Source: Leifsonia sp. Root4 (lineage in GTDB: Bacteria; Actinomycetota; Actinomycetes; Actinomycetales; Microbacteriaceae). From it: a DNA stretch of 64,000 nucleotides. A model generated the notes under the pieces. The model was not told the origin of the DNA. It saw only the letters and a program-made list of their open reading frames with translations, and did no database searches. Shown here in pieces: positions 32,927 through 42,874 of this stretch (positions within the stretch are counted from its first letter, which is position 1; every line of letters begins with the position of its first letter). A program made the translations under genes and the position numbers. The stretch covers positions 881,100-945,099 of the forward strand of contig NZ_LMDN01000001.1 of the NCBI RefSeq assembly GCF_001425085.1, written 5' to 3'.

Positions 32927-35359
32927 CACCGCGGTCAGTTTCACCCTCGACTCCTTTAGATCGTCGCTCGTAACGATCGCGGTGATCTCGCCGGGACCAG
33001 TGGGGCGAACGATTGCGAGCGCGCGCCCGTCAAACGTTCTCCAACTCGGATGCGTGAACGATTCCTCGGTGGAGGGTCGGCCACTGGCCAACGCTTGAAG
33101 CACCCCGGGCCCTTCGATACGAACGGTCACGACTGTCTCTCGTGCCGTATCAAGGATGCCCAGGCCGTCACGCAACTCAATGCTCAGATACGCGAGATCG
33201 CCACTGTCGGCACTGAGAACCGACCGGTCCGCGGTCGTCCAAAGGGTGCTTGCCCCAGCCGTTTGCAAATCGGTGCGGGACCGGTTGCCGTCACTTGCGA
33301 TGCTGAACGCCGTGAGCGTGCCCGGTTCGTATGGGACCGTGAAAATGGCGCGAAACTCGGAGTCTGCTCCGGCCGCCCGGCGACCCAACGAGACCCCGTT
33401 CAGCTCAAGTTCTACCTCCGGGGCAGCACTATAGATCTCCACCTCCATCGGTGTCCCGTGGCCAGTCGTCCAGGTCCAACTAGCAATTGCGTCGCTCCAG
33501 GCCCACTGCATCTCCAGACGCCGCATGCCCTCTGCGATGGGGCGGCGGACCGCGATATATGGCTCATTGCGAAGACCAAACACAATCTCACGGAAGTAGG
33601 ACTGGGGGCGGCGGACGCCAGTGATGTCGATGTCGCCGGACCAGGACGTCAGCCAGGGGAACTCCGGGTCGCCGCCGCCTCGGACGTCCGGATCGTCGGT
33701 GTAGTCCGTGCGGCCGAGCCCGACCTCTCCCAGGTAGTCCCACCCCGTCCAGGTGAACCCACCGATGACGTGAGGGTTCTCGAGAGTCCGCAGCCACGAC
33801 TTGGCGGTATCACGGGGATTCGTCTCGGTGCCGAGGACAACCCGGTTCGGAAAGCGTGCCCCGTCGGCGGAGTATCGCGCTTCTGCGTAGTTCAACCCGG
33901 CGATGTCGGCGACGGCGTGCGCCTCGGCCGTCCTTTCGCCGACGATATCGGAGATGGTGACCTCGTCGAAGAACTCCGTCATTTCATTCATGACGTCATT
34001 GACACCTCGCGCAGCGGCGTCATCGAGGCGCCCCTTGAGATCGCCGATCACCTCGGTTGCCACAGCCCAGAACCCGCTGACCGCCGTGGTGATGAACCGG
34101 GTGTCGTCCTGCGCCCTAATACGCTCTGCGATGTCTCGGGCGATAGCCGCACCTGCCCCTGTCCCGTATTCATGGATCTCATTGCCAATGCAGTAGAGGA
34201 TGACGCTCGGGTGGTTGAAATCCTTTCGCACCATCGCATCGACATCGCGCTCCCACCACTCATTGAAGTCGAGCGTGTAGTCGAATGGCTTGTTCATCTC
34301 GGTCCAAGCGTCAAAAGACTCATCGAACACGAGCATCCCCAGACGATCGCAAGCGTCGAGCATCGCCGGACTCAGAGGATTGTGCGAGCTGCGGATCGCA
34401 TTGAAACCTGCCGCCTTGAGGAGTTCGATACGACGTTCTTCCGCCCGGCGGATAGTCGCAGCGCCCAGTGGACCGTTATCGTGGTGCACGCACGCTCCCC
34501 GCAGCTTCAGGGGCTCGTCATTGATGCGGAGCCCCCGCCGTGGATCGATTCGCACAGTCCGGATGCCGAAGTGAACGTCGACATCCTCGTCGTTCGCACG
34601 GCCGTCCTCCTCGAGAAGACGAGCGCTGAATCGGTACAGGTACGGATCATCCACACTCCACCGCTTCGGCTCGTCAACATAGAGTCGGTTCCGCGCCACG
34701 GCCTCGCCGCCTGGCCTGACCGTCACCGGGCTTTGGTCGTATGCAACGACATTGCTTTCTGCGTCGCGGACGGTTACCTCCAGCGTGAGCCGGCGCGTGC
34801 CGAGATCTGAATTCCGCACGATCACGGCCGTCTCAACGACGGCGCGCTCATCATCGACGTCCGGCGTGCTGACCCGCACGTGGTCGTCCACGATATGAGC
34901 CAACGGCGCCACAATGAGATGCACGTCCCGGTAAATTCCGAGCCCGGAGTACCATCTGGAGTCCTCATGTGCTCGTGCTTCAACGCTAATCGTGTTCTCT
35001 TCGCCATATCGCAGGTGGGCGTCCAGGGAGATCCGGAACACGGAATATCCATACCTCCACTGCCCTGCGAACTCGCCGTTGACATAGATCATCGCGTCAC
35101 GATAGACCCCCTCAAACTCGATTGATACGCGCCGCTGGCGCCACTCCGCAGGCACGTCGAAGCGTTTGGTGTATTCAACTTCTCCGCCGGGGAAGAATGC
35201 CGACGACGGGCCTCCTCCGTCGCGACCCGACCGCGGCAACTCACGCATGGCATCGTGAGGGAGCGTGACGGTTGTTGGAATGGCTCCGCCGAGCAGATCA
35301 ACGAAGCCGCTCACCTTTCTCCGCACGCTCCAGTCGCCGTTGAAGAAGGACTTCGTCAT
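32924..35359 (-). CDS. Glycoside hydrolase family 2 (beta-galactosidase/glucuronidase type)
   Basis: This 811-residue enzyme has no signal peptide. It has the GH2 layout: sugar-binding jelly-roll (VEYTKRFDVPAEW, residues about 60-180), immunoglobulin-like domain (180-270), and TIM barrel starting near LRGACVHHDNGPLG. The barrel carries SSHNPLSP, the acid/base glutamate in LYCIGNEIHE and the nucleophile glutamate in LGTETNPRD. Extra C-terminal beta domains follow, with LSIELRDGLGILD. Start 35359 follows GGAAAGAACACG; the ATG at 35401 lacks support. It is monocistronic and overlaps a scrambled GH2 remnant at its end. The glycone is not clear from sequence alone. Confidence 0.92.
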   Translation of the reverse strand: MTKSFFNGDWSVRRKVSGFVDLLGGAIPTTVTLPHDAMRELPRSGRDGGGPSSAFFPGGEVEYTKRFDVPAEWRQRRVSIEFEGVYRDAMIYVNGEFAGQWRYGYSVFRISLDAHLRYGEENTISVEARAHEDSRWYSGLGIYRDVHLIVAPLAHIVDDHVRVSTPDVDDERAVVETAVIVRNSDLGTRRLTLEVTVRDAESNVVAYDQSPVTVRPGGEAVARNRLYVDEPKRWSVDDPYLYRFSARLLEEDGRANDEDVDVHFGIRTVRIDPRRGLRINDEPLKLRGACVHHDNGPLGAATIRRAEERRIELLKAAGFNAIRSSHNPLSPAMLDACDRLGMLVFDESFDAWTEMNKPFDYTLDFNEWWERDVDAMVRKDFNHPSVILYCIGNEIHEYGTGAGAAIARDIAERIRAQDDTRFITTAVSGFWAVATEVIGDLKGRLDDAAARGVNDVMNEMTEFFDEVTISDIVGERTAEAHAVADIAGLNYAEARYSADGARFPNRVVLGTETNPRDTAKSWLRTLENPHVIGGFTWTGWDYLGEVGLGRTDYTDDPDVRGGGDPEFPWLTSWSGDIDITGVRRPQSYFREIVFGLRNEPYIAVRRPIAEGMRRLEMQWAWSDAIASWTWTTGHGTPMEVEIYSAAPEVELELNGVSLGRRAAGADSEFRAIFTVPYEPGTLTAFSIASDGNRSRTDLQTAGASTLWTTADRSVLSADSGDLAYLSIELRDGLGILDTARETVVTVRIEGPGVLQALASGRPSTEESFTHPSWRTFDGRALAIVRPTGPGEITAIVTSDDLKESRVKLTAV
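34242..34278. repeat. 37-bp copy shared with the GH2 remnant (copy 2)
   Basis: This is the source copy inside the intact GH2 gene of the segment found reversed within the remnant at 32821-32857. Confidence 0.88.
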
Positions 35360-35796
35360 CGTGTTCTTTCCATTCGTTCGGCCCAGCGCATGTCTAAGCA
35401 CCCATTCTTACCTTCATCGAGGACTGCCCAATCGGGCTCGCGTTGATCCTCTGGCTTCGGACCAGACACACCGATGTGTGGTGCTAGCGTCCAGCAGATA
35501 CTGAGCCCAAACCGCACGTCTCCATGGGGACACGATTCGTGCATGCTGACTCTCTCCGAGGACCGGCGCGACGGCCGCAGAGCGACGAGAGCGTTCGGGC
35601 CGGAAGCGCAGCAAAAGCCGCCCAGTGAGTTCAACTGAGCCTAGATTTCGCGGAAAGGCCCGTCAACGCCGCCGCTGGCTGTTGCGCAAAACGCGGCACT
35701 TTCGCGGCGCATTTGGAAGTATCGCCCGGTACGCCCGTCCGTCGTGAACCCGGCTGCACGACCGATGGTCGTGCCATCCGTCTGCAAAGGAGCAGT
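35360..35796. other. Divergent intergenic region before GH2 and the surface protein
   Basis: About 440 bases between divergently transcribed genes must contain both promoters. A short palindrome CACACCGATGTGTG (35467-35480; arms of five bases) is a weak operator candidate. Short frames on both strands have no support. Confidence 0.45.
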
Positions 35797-38541
35797 ATGC
35801 TGCATCATCATTCGTCAACCTCATCAAAACGCGCTGAACGAATGGAGCGACGCCGGTTTCGAATCCCACTGGGAGCTGTCATGGTCGCCCTCGCCGCGTC
35901 CCTCGTAGGTGCATCGCCCGGTCCTGCGGTAGCCGCTGGTGGGGAAGATTGCCAGCAAGTTGGTCGGGCATGGCTGATCACAGCAGCGTGCACAGACCCT
36001 GAGTTCGCAGAACCTCTGGTGACAGCCGAGTCTGAGGAGACATTGCCAACTCCGCACCATCGGATATCCGGTACAGTCGGCGGCCGTGAGTTTACGGTCT
36101 ACCTGCCGCCTGCAGAAAGCTGGAAGGGGAGGCTTTTCCAGCGCACCTACCCGCTGCAGAGCGCACAGGCGAGCGACGAGACCATCGCGTTCGGCATCGC
36201 AAGCGGAGCTGGAACCGTGCAGGTGGCCGGCGCATCCGGCTATCGGGCGGAGGCGGCGGCCGTCAAGTTTGCCAAGTCACTTGCCGCCGAGCACTACGGC
36301 TCCGACGCGGAGATACATGCATATCTTTATGGAGGCAGCGGAGGCTCATACCCGACTATCGGCGCTGCCGAGAACACAACTGGACTCTGGGACGGCTTCG
36401 TTCCGTTCGTGATCGGTACGCCGACCGCGATCCCAAACACCTTCTTCAGCCGTGCCCTCGCGCGATTCGTGCTCGAAGAAGAGGCCCCTGCAATTGCTGA
36501 CGCCATGCTCCCCGGTGGTAGTGGCGACCCCTATGCGACGCTCGACGACCTCCAAGCCGACGTCTTGACTGAAGTCACTCGACTCGGCCTGCCGCTTGCG
36601 GGTTGGATCGCCCCCGACTATCTGTTGCAGGGCACGAGCAATGACGCGCTGCTCGGCTTCGGTGCAACGGTCCGCCAAATCGACTCAGGGTACGAGAACG
36701 ACTTCTGGACGGCTCCTGGCTACCTCGGCACTGAAGAGACGCCCCTCGGCGACTACTTTCGTTCCCATCGCATAGTCGCCGACACCTCGATCGCAAGCTT
36801 CACCCGGGATGGAGGGGGCGCGGTCACAGCAATAACCGCCGCCGACCTGCCCCACAGCGAGCAAGGGTGGATCCCGCTAGACGTTTCCGTGCTCGAAGCC
36901 GACGGCACGAAGCAACGCTTGAGCGGCTCCCTCGACGCCGCGAGTGGCACCTTCACTCTGGGTGAGAACTCGGCAGAGGCAATGGCCGCACTCGTCGAGG
37001 GCGCCACCATCCGGTTCGACAATTCGTGGTCGCTCGCACTCTTTGCCTACGAACGTCACCAAACCCCGACAGCTCTGGATTTCCACGCGTGGAATCAGCA
37101 CCGCAATGCTGACGGGAGTGCGAAGTACCCGACCAGGCCACTGAAACTCGGCGAAGTGCTCGCTGGCAGCATCTCCGGCGGCGCGGCGTACTCGGGGAAA
37201 GTCACCGCGAAGACAATCGTGGTGGGCAACCTGCTCGATGTAGACGCATACTCCTGGCACGCTGACTGGTACGCGAAGCGAGCTGAGCAGGCGCTGGGAA
37301 GCTCGTACGACGATACTTTCCGGGTCTGGTATCTGGAGAGTGCCGATCACCTCGAGGGCCCGGTGACGGGCACCCGCTCGACCTACGTCGTATCGTTCGA
37401 AGACGTGCTGCAGCAGGCGCTGCGCGACATTTCAGCCTGGGCGGAGAGCGATATCGAGCCAGCCGCGTCGACTGCCTACGACGTCACTGACGACGCACAA
37501 ATCTCGGTAAACGCCGCCGCAACTACACGTGGGGGCATCCAGCCCACGGTGAATCTCACTGTGTCAGGCGAACAACGCGTGGACGTCGAGGTCGGTCAGC
37601 CGACATCTTTTGCCGTGCAAGCTGCAGCTCCGCCGGGAACCGGGCAGATCGTCCGCATCGACTGGGATCTGACGGGAACCGGAACGTGGAGCGCGGCGAG
37701 CCTGGACTCGACCGGCTCCGTGATCACCGCGACCGCCGAACAGAGCTACCCGACGCCCGGAACCTACTTTGCCGCGGTGCGCGTGACCACTGATAGGAAT
37801 GGCGAAGTCGACGAAGAATTCGCCCAGGTGAAAAACCTCGACCGGGTACGGGTCGTCGTGCACGAAGTTGCGGCGCCGCATGTCTCGATCGCTTCAAGCC
37901 CCGAGTCGCCCGACGGCAACGATGGGTGGTATCGGAGTCCAGTGACGCTCTCCACAACGGCGACCGACGATGTAGACCCAGACCCTGATGTCGAGATCGA
38001 CGTCGACGGTCACGGCTTCGTTCCGCAGAGCGGCCCGATCACCCTCGATGGTGATGGCGAACACACCTTTAGGGTGCGTGCCACGGATTCAGCAGCCAGT
38101 TCCGCTGAGGCAGAGTGGTCGGGTCGGATCGACCAGACCGCCCCCGCCGCCCATGCATCCATAGACGCGACATCGGGCCGAGTCACCATCACCGGCGACG
38201 ACGCAACATCGGGGCTAGACACCATCGAATACGCCGAGGTCGACGATACGGGACGGCAGGCAGCGTGGCAGGCATATAGCTCACCGGTGCAGCCAGCAAC
38301 CGCCACGACCGGGATTGTCTATCGGGCCACCGACATCGCAGGGAACACGAGCGCGGCCGCATCGGTCACGCTCATCTCAGAGGTTCCGACGAGCTCCCCT
38401 CAGCCGAGTAGTCAGCCGGCAGCTCCCGAGGAAGATCTCGCGACCACCGGTGTACAGGCGGCCGGCTGGATCATCCTTGCAATCGCTCTGCTCGGAGGGG
38501 GCATCCTCTTCAGCGTTCGGAGACGGCCAGCTCGCCGCTGA
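35797..38541 (+). CDS. Large secreted esterase-like protein with PKD/Ig domains and LAxTG-type wall anchor
   Basis: This 914-residue protein starts with a long signal peptide (basic RRRFRIPLG, then AVMVALAASLVGASPGPAVAAGG). A hydrolase-like part (about residues 60-550) has YLYGGSGGSYPTIGAAEN, a likely nucleophile-serine elbow as in tannase or feruloyl-esterase relatives, and HADWYAKRAEQ plus YLESADHLEGP near its end. A PKD-type domain (IVRIDWDLTGTGTW, TPGTYFAAVRVT) and Ig-like domains (WYRSPVTLSTTATDD, DGEHTFRVRATD) follow. The C terminus reads EEDLATTGVQAAGW, one membrane helix and RRRPARR, a class-E-like LAxTG sortase signal. AAAGGAG lies 5 bases before ATG 35797; the longer frame lacks a ribosome site. 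It should be wall-attached and act on an external polymer or ester. Confidence 0.85.
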   Translation: MLHHHSSTSSKRAERMERRRFRIPLGAVMVALAASLVGASPGPAVAAGGEDCQQVGRAWLITAACTDPEFAEPLVTAESEETLPTPHHRISGTVGGREFTVYLPPAESWKGRLFQRTYPLQSAQASDETIAFGIASGAGTVQVAGASGYRAEAAAVKFAKSLAAEHYGSDAEIHAYLYGGSGGSYPTIGAAENTTGLWDGFVPFVIGTPTAIPNTFFSRALARFVLEEEAPAIADAMLPGGSGDPYATLDDLQADVLTEVTRLGLPLAGWIAPDYLLQGTSNDALLGFGATVRQIDSGYENDFWTAPGYLGTEETPLGDYFRSHRIVADTSIASFTRDGGGAVTAITAADLPHSEQGWIPLDVSVLEADGTKQRLSGSLDAASGTFTLGENSAEAMAALVEGATIRFDNSWSLALFAYERHQTPTALDFHAWNQHRNADGSAKYPTRPLKLGEVLAGSISGGAAYSGKVTAKTIVVGNLLDVDAYSWHADWYAKRAEQALGSSYDDTFRVWYLESADHLEGPVTGTRSTYVVSFEDVLQQALRDISAWAESDIEPAASTAYDVTDDAQISVNAAATTRGGIQPTVNLTVSGEQRVDVEVGQPTSFAVQAAAPPGTGQIVRIDWDLTGTGTWSAASLDSTGSVITATAEQSYPTPGTYFAAVRVTTDRNGEVDEEFAQVKNLDRVRVVVHEVAAPHVSIASSPESPDGNDGWYRSPVTLSTTATDDVDPDPDVEIDVDGHGFVPQSGPITLDGDGEHTFRVRATDSAASSAEAEWSGRIDQTAPAAHASIDATSGRVTITGDDATSGLDTIEYAEVDDTGRQAAWQAYSSPVQPATATTGIVYRATDIAGNTSAAASVTLISEVPTSSPQPSSQPAAPEEDLATTGVQAAGWIILAIALLGGGILFSVRRRPARR

Positions 38542-38722
38542 CGCGGCAGCAACCATGGTTCGCGGGCGGATCGGAAATGGCGACAGCCTGACCGGCCCGC
38601 CCGCTCCTTCTTTTGCGCAAACAAATGCAAGCCTTGAGGAACCATGGAACGCTGAATGAGGGCTCTCGCCCGGCCGGTTCCGCCCCGGAAATGTCGCTCA
38701 CGTTCCCGGAGGCTTTGCCACC

Positions 38723-39955
38723 ATGTCCCAAACGCTGCTCACACCGCAGACCCGAGCCGGGGCCTCACCTCGTCTCGTCATACTCCTCGGCCTCCTCGCC
38801 GTACTGGGCCCGCTCACAATCGACCTGTACCTGCCGGCATTTCCGCAGATGCAGGCCGATTTAGACACCACACCAGCGCTAATTCAGCTCACCCTGAGCG
38901 CTGCCACGCTCGGCTTCGCGCTCGGCCAGCTCGTCGTTGGGCCATGGAGTGACTCGATCGGGCGCAGGCGGCCCCTACTCGTTGCGACGGCCCTGCACGT
39001 TGTTGCCAGTATCGCGATCGCCGCAGCGCCCGATACCACCTGGGTCCTCGTCCTCCGAGTGTTGCAGGGCGCCGGCGCCGCGGGGGGTGGTGTGGTCGCG
39101 ATGGCGATGATGCGTGATGTCGCTGAGGGCAAGCAACTCGTCAAGGGTCTCGCCCGAGTCGCACTCTTCACAGGGATCGCACCCGTGATCGCTCCGTTCC
39201 TCGGGGCCCAACTCATGGCTGCGCTCAGCTGGCGGGGTTTGTTCGCGGTGGTCGCCGCTTACGGGCTGTTGATGCTCGCCGCCGCCTTCATCTGGATGCC
39301 GGAGACGCTCCCTTTCGAACGACGATTCCTTCGCTCGGACCGCAGCGCTGTCTGGCGCAGCTACCGCGGGCTGCTCGGCGACCGACGGTTCGTTGGCATC
39401 GCACTCATCGGCGGTTTTCTCGTATCCTCGGTCTTTGCCTACCTCTCCACGTCGTCCTTCCTCTTCCAGCAGCAGTACGGGCTCACCCCGCAGCTCTACG
39501 GCGTGATCTCCGCGTTCAATGCGGTCGCCTTCGTTCTCGGTACGCAGGTGTCCGCGTTCGTTGCGCAGCGCGCCGCGCCGGAACGAATCCTCGCCGTGGT
39601 TCTGCCCTCCATAGCACTGAGTGGTTTCTCGCTCTGCGTCATTGGGCTGTCGTCCGATTCAATCTGGCCGGTGATCGCCGTGATGCTGCTGTTCATGATG
39701 TTCGCGGGTGCTTGCGGCCCTTGTCTGGGAGCGCTCGGCCTCGCCGACAACGCAGACCGAGCGGGCACTGCGGCGGCCCTGCTCGGTGCCGTGAACTTTG
39801 GGCTTGCGGGCCTCGCTTCCCCCATCGTCGGTGCGATCAGCATCGCCACGGTGCTTCCGCTCGGCGTGGTTATGGGTTCGGCGATGGCACTGGCGACACT
39901 AGTACTTTGGACAATGGTGCTGCGTAGATCCGTATCGGATGGGCCAGGTCTCTGA
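38723..39955 (+). CDS. MFS transporter, Bcr/CflA multidrug-efflux type
   Basis: This 410-residue inner-membrane protein has twelve predicted helices. Signatures of the DHA1 Bcr/CflA group are visible: PLTIDLYLPAFPQMQADL after helix 1, QLVVGPWSDSIGRRRPLL in loop 2, and RVLQGAGAAGGGVVAMAMMRD. The GGAGGC site with 9 bases to ATG 38723 supports the start. It probably exports drugs or other small molecules by proton antiport. The gene stands between the surface protein and the aminotransferase gene and is probably monocistronic. Confidence 0.93.
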   Translation: MSQTLLTPQTRAGASPRLVILLGLLAVLGPLTIDLYLPAFPQMQADLDTTPALIQLTLSAATLGFALGQLVVGPWSDSIGRRRPLLVATALHVVASIAIAAAPDTTWVLVLRVLQGAGAAGGGVVAMAMMRDVAEGKQLVKGLARVALFTGIAPVIAPFLGAQLMAALSWRGLFAVVAAYGLLMLAAAFIWMPETLPFERRFLRSDRSAVWRSYRGLLGDRRFVGIALIGGFLVSSVFAYLSTSSFLFQQQYGLTPQLYGVISAFNAVAFVLGTQVSAFVAQRAAPERILAVVLPSIALSGFSLCVIGLSSDSIWPVIAVMLLFMMFAGACGPCLGALGLADNADRAGTAAALLGAVNFGLAGLASPIVGAISIATVLPLGVVMGSAMALATLVLWTMVLRRSVSDGPGL

Positions 39956-40084
39956 ACGAGCCGACGCCGCGAGACACGCTGGCGGGCGGCGGCGAGCCTC
40001 CCTCGCGTGGCGAAGTTGGCATCGTTGGCTGCAAGCACAAAGGCCTCCTCGTCCACGTTCGAGTCCGGCAGTTAGGCTGCTCAG

Positions 40085-41302
40085 ATGACCTCATCCCTGA
40101 GACCGAACCCACTGGAGCAACTCACTCTTGACGAATTGCGTCGGCGCACGAGCCAGAAGTGGCAGGCGCACGATGCCGACTTGCTGCCGCTGTGGGTGGC
40201 GGAGATGGATGTTCCGCTCGCGCCGCCGGTGGCGGACGCAATCCGGCACGCGATCGACATTGGGGACACTGGCTACGCCTCGCGTCATGGTTACGCCGAG
40301 GCTGTCGCGGAATTCGCCGCCGCCCGCTGGGGGTGGCCTGATCTCCCAGTCGCTGACACCCGGGTGCTCGCCGAGGTCATGACAGGCATCGTCGAGGTGC
40401 TGCGCGTCAGCACCAATCCGGGAGATTCCGTGATCGTCATGTCACCCGTCTACGCACCCTTCTTCTCGTACATTGCCCACGCCGGTCGCCATGTCGTCGA
40501 GGCGCCATTGACTCCGTCGGGCCGCCTCGATCCCGATGCAGTCGCGTCCGCGATCGAGCGAGTGCAGAGCGAAGGCGGGCAATGCGTCGTACTGCTCTGC
40601 AACCCGCACAACCCCACCGGCACTGTCCACACCCGCTCCGAGCTCGAGGCACTCGCGGTGATCGCCAGCTCGGCTGGTGTGCGGGTGTTGGCCGACGAGA
40701 TCCATGGCCCACTGGTACTCGCCGGTGCAGACTTCGTCCCGTACCTGACCGTTGCCGGCTCGGAGGACGCGATTTCCTTCATCTCGGCATCGAAAGGGTG
40801 GAACCTCGCGGGGCTGAAGGCCGCGCTCGCAGTTGCGGGCCCTGAGGCCGCCGCAGACCTCCGAAGCGTGCCAGCCGAGATCGACTACGCACCGAGCCAC
40901 CTCGGGGTCATCTCGCACACGGCCGCTTTCCGGTACGGCACTGACTGGCTCGACGACCTTCTCGGCGGTCTCGACGCGAACCGCACGCTACTCGGGCGGC
41001 TCCTAAAGGAGCACTTACCACAGCTGTCGTGGATCCCACCTGAAGGCACCTACCTGGCTTGGCTCGATTGCCGGCAGCTCGCGATTCCGCGCACCACCCC
41101 GGCGAGCACGGCGTTCGCTGTCGCCACCGACATCGACGGCCCCGCAAAGCTATTCCGCGACAGGGCGCGGGTCGCACTCAACTCCGGACACATCTTCGGA
41201 TCGGGAGGAGACGGGTATGTGCGGCTCAACTTCGCGACCTCAAGCGCGATCCTCACCCTCGCTCTGAAAAGGATGGGAGAGGCGGCCGCCGCGAAGGACT
41301 GA
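40085..41302 (+). CDS. MalY/PatB-type PLP-dependent aminotransferase (cystathionine beta-lyase-like)
   Basis: This 405-residue fold-type I PLP enzyme has the MalY/PatB hallmarks: [15 protein letters not shown] near residue 36, the PLP-phosphate region [33 protein letters not shown] and the Schiff-base lysine in [12 protein letters not shown] near residue 240. Members cleave cystathionine or other C-S bonds and some act as regulators. ATG 40085 has only a weak ribosome site, but the family's normal start fits. It stands alone and a hairpin 55 bases past its stop may terminate it. Confidence 0.92.
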   Translation: MTSSLRPNPLEQLTLDELRRRTSQKWQAHDADLLPLWVAEMDVPLAPPVADAIRHAIDIGDTGYASRHGYAEAVAEFAAARWGWPDLPVADTRVLAEVMTGIVEVLRVSTNPGDSVIVMSPVYAPFFSYIAHAGRHVVEAPLTPSGRLDPDAVASAIERVQSEGGQCVVLLCNPHNPTGTVHTRSELEALAVIASSAGVRVLADEIHGPLVLAGADFVPYLTVAGSEDAISFISASKGWNLAGLKAALAVAGPEAAADLRSVPAEIDYAPSHLGVISHTAAFRYGTDWLDDLLGGLDANRTLLGRLLKEHLPQLSWIPPEGTYLAWLDCRQLAIPRTTPASTAFAVATDIDGPAKLFRDRARVALNSGHIFGSGGDGYVRLNFATSSAILTLALKRMGEAAAAKD

Positions 41303-41640
41303 CGACGGTCCCGAGCGCTGGCCGCGCCGTAGAGGTCGGCGCGTCCAACCCTTATGGAGCACGGGGTCAAAAGATCCACCGTGCTCAGTCAACGATGACC
41401 GCGTCCCGTTTAGGCATTCACCTTAACGATGTCTGCAATCCGCGGCTTCGCGGCCGAGAGCACCGACGCCAGTTTGGCCAACAGCGCTCGGCCTGCACGT
41501 CGACCCCGCATCGATGCTTGCCCGTCTCCGGATCAATGCGAGCTGAGCAGACTAGGCAACAGTTCCGTTGAGTTCTGAAGGATCTCGCAAGAACTGGTCA
41601 GCCATCGACAGTGCCAAAGTAGTGCAGTATTATGCACCAA
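41303..41640. other. Intergenic region with hairpin and strong promoter
   Basis: It contains a stem-loop at 41357-41386 (GAGCACGG pairs with CCGTGCTC) that may end the aminotransferase transcript, and the promoter of the XRE-cupin gene at 41605-41633. The 200 bases in between hold no gene I can support. Confidence 0.6.
41605..41633 (+). promoter_or_regulatory. Promoter giving a leaderless mRNA for the XRE-cupin gene
   Basis: The -35 TCGACA (41605-41610, 5/6 match) and -10 TATTAT (41628-41633) are separated by 17 bp. ATG 41641 lies 7 bases past the -10 box, exactly at the expected start site, with no ribosome site between. The earlier in-frame ATG at 41632 overlaps the -10 box and cannot be transcribed from it. 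Confidence 0.75.
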
Positions 41641-42246
41641 ATGGATCAAGTGGCGGAGTCATTGGCACGAGCCATTGGTGCGCGGGTGAAGCAGGAGCGC
41701 AAAGGTCGCGGGTGGACGCTCGACCAGCTCGCCGCGGCGGCAGGCGTCAGTCGCCGCATGCTCGTGAACGTAGAGCAGGGTGGGGTCAATCCAAGCATTG
41801 GTACGCTGCTGCGACTCTCGGATGCGCTCGGTGTTGGGTTGCCTGCATTGGTCGAGCCACCCGCCGCGCGCACCGCGAAGATCACCCGCCGCGGTGAGGG
41901 CGCAGTGCTGTGGACCGGCGATCTTGGCGGGAAGGGGGTGCTGGTCGCGGGCACAGGGGGGCCGGACGTGGTCGAGCTGTGGGATTGGACTCTTGCACCG
42001 GGCGAACGCCATGAGAGCGAAGCCCATGCCGACGGCACCCGGGAACTACTTCACGTCCAGGACGGCACTCTGACCGTTGCGGTCGACAGCGAGAGCTACG
42101 AGGTCGCCACCGGCGACGCACTGTCGTTCTACGGTGACATCGCCCACGCCTACATCAACCGTCATGACGAGCCTGCCCGGTTCTCGCTCACGGTCTTCGA
42201 ACCGGGAGTCGGTGCCGCGCACAGAACGGAGATTCCGAATGCCTAA
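41641..42246 (+). CDS. XRE-family regulator with C-terminal cupin domain
   Basis: This 201-residue protein has an N-terminal helix-turn-helix (VKQERKGRGWTLDQLAAAAGVSRRMLVNVEQGGVNPSIGTLLRL, residues about 17-60, named by its ends). A C-terminal cupin follows, with WDWTLAPGERHESEAHADGTRELLHVQDGTLTV and GDALSFYGDIAHAYIN, a ligand- or metal-binding sensor. It should act as an autorepressor for the operon it leads. ATG 41641 is chosen because it lies at the predicted transcription start; the annotated-looking ATG three codons earlier is inside the -10 box. Its end overlaps the next gene by 8 bases. Confidence 0.9.
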   Translation: MDQVAESLARAIGARVKQERKGRGWTLDQLAAAAGVSRRMLVNVEQGGVNPSIGTLLRLSDALGVGLPALVEPPAARTAKITRRGEGAVLWTGDLGGKGVLVAGTGGPDVVELWDWTLAPGERHESEAHADGTRELLHVQDGTLTVAVDSESYEVATGDALSFYGDIAHAYINRHDEPARFSLTVFEPGVGAAHRTEIPNA

Positions 42247-42874
42247 CCCCATGACCCCGAACGAGTTCCTGGACGCCAGCGAGGTGGACCCTGCCGTGTT
42301 CGATCTGCGCCCGGACTACCGGGCCATGCTGCTCGTGGTTGACGGCCTCGCCCCCGACGGGAGCGATCCGGGCGGCGGTGCACGTCTCGATGCGTTGGTC
42401 GCGGCGGCTGAGGCTCATTCCCGCGCGCTGCTCGCTGCTTCCCTTGTTGAGGAGTTGCCGCATATCGCAGCGTGGCGGGAGGCGTATCGGGCGTTCGGGG
42501 CGAAGCCGCAACGCACCCGCAACAGCCTCGAAGCTCTCACCCGCCGCGCCGAGCAGGGCCTCCCGCGGGTGAATGCGCTCACCGACATTTACAACGCGAT
42601 CTCCGTGCTGCATCAGATTCCGCTCGGCGGCGAAGACTTCCACCTCTACGACGGCGCCGCCCGCTTGACCCGTGCCACCGGAGAGGAACCGTTCGATACA
42701 ACCGCGAACGGAGACACGGTGATCGAGCATCCAGAGCCCGGCGAGGTGACCTGGTGCGACAGTGCCGGGGTGACGTGCCGTCGCTGGAACTGGCGGCAGG
42801 GACGACGCACCGCCCTTTCCGATGCCACGGATACGGCGTTCTTCATTCTCGATGCCCTCGCGACGAAGCCCTGA
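42239..42874 (+). CDS. B3/B4 tRNA-binding-domain protein, probably frameshifted at the end
   Basis: This protein matches stand-alone B3/B4 domains (tRNA-synthetase beta-subunit type): AWREAYRAFGAKPQRTRNSLEALTRRAEQG, then LPRVNALTDIYNAISVLHQIPLGGEDF and FILDAL (named in pieces). Such proteins bind or edit misacylated tRNA or amino acids. The frame ends early at ALATKP, 211 residues. Another frame starting near 42862 continues with DEALTKAADALADALSSLGSEV and RAVRRQLAAP to a TGA at 42958-42960, as expected for a full-length member. So a single-base frameshift (real or a sequencing error) lies near 42862-42872. The ATG overlaps the XRE-cupin stop by 8 bases. Confidence 0.8.
   Translation: MPNPMTPNEFLDASEVDPAVFDLRPDYRAMLLVVDGLAPDGSDPGGGARLDALVAAAEAHSRALLAASLVEELPHIAAWREAYRAFGAKPQRTRNSLEALTRRAEQGLPRVNALTDIYNAISVLHQIPLGGEDFHLYDGAARLTRATGEEPFDTTANGDTVIEHPEPGEVTWCDSAGVTCRRWNWRQGRRTALSDATDTAFFILDALATKP

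Noticed and set aside
33050-34810. Long plus-strand open frame of 586 codons
   Set aside because: It is antisense to the GH2 gene with intact acid/base and nucleophile motifs.
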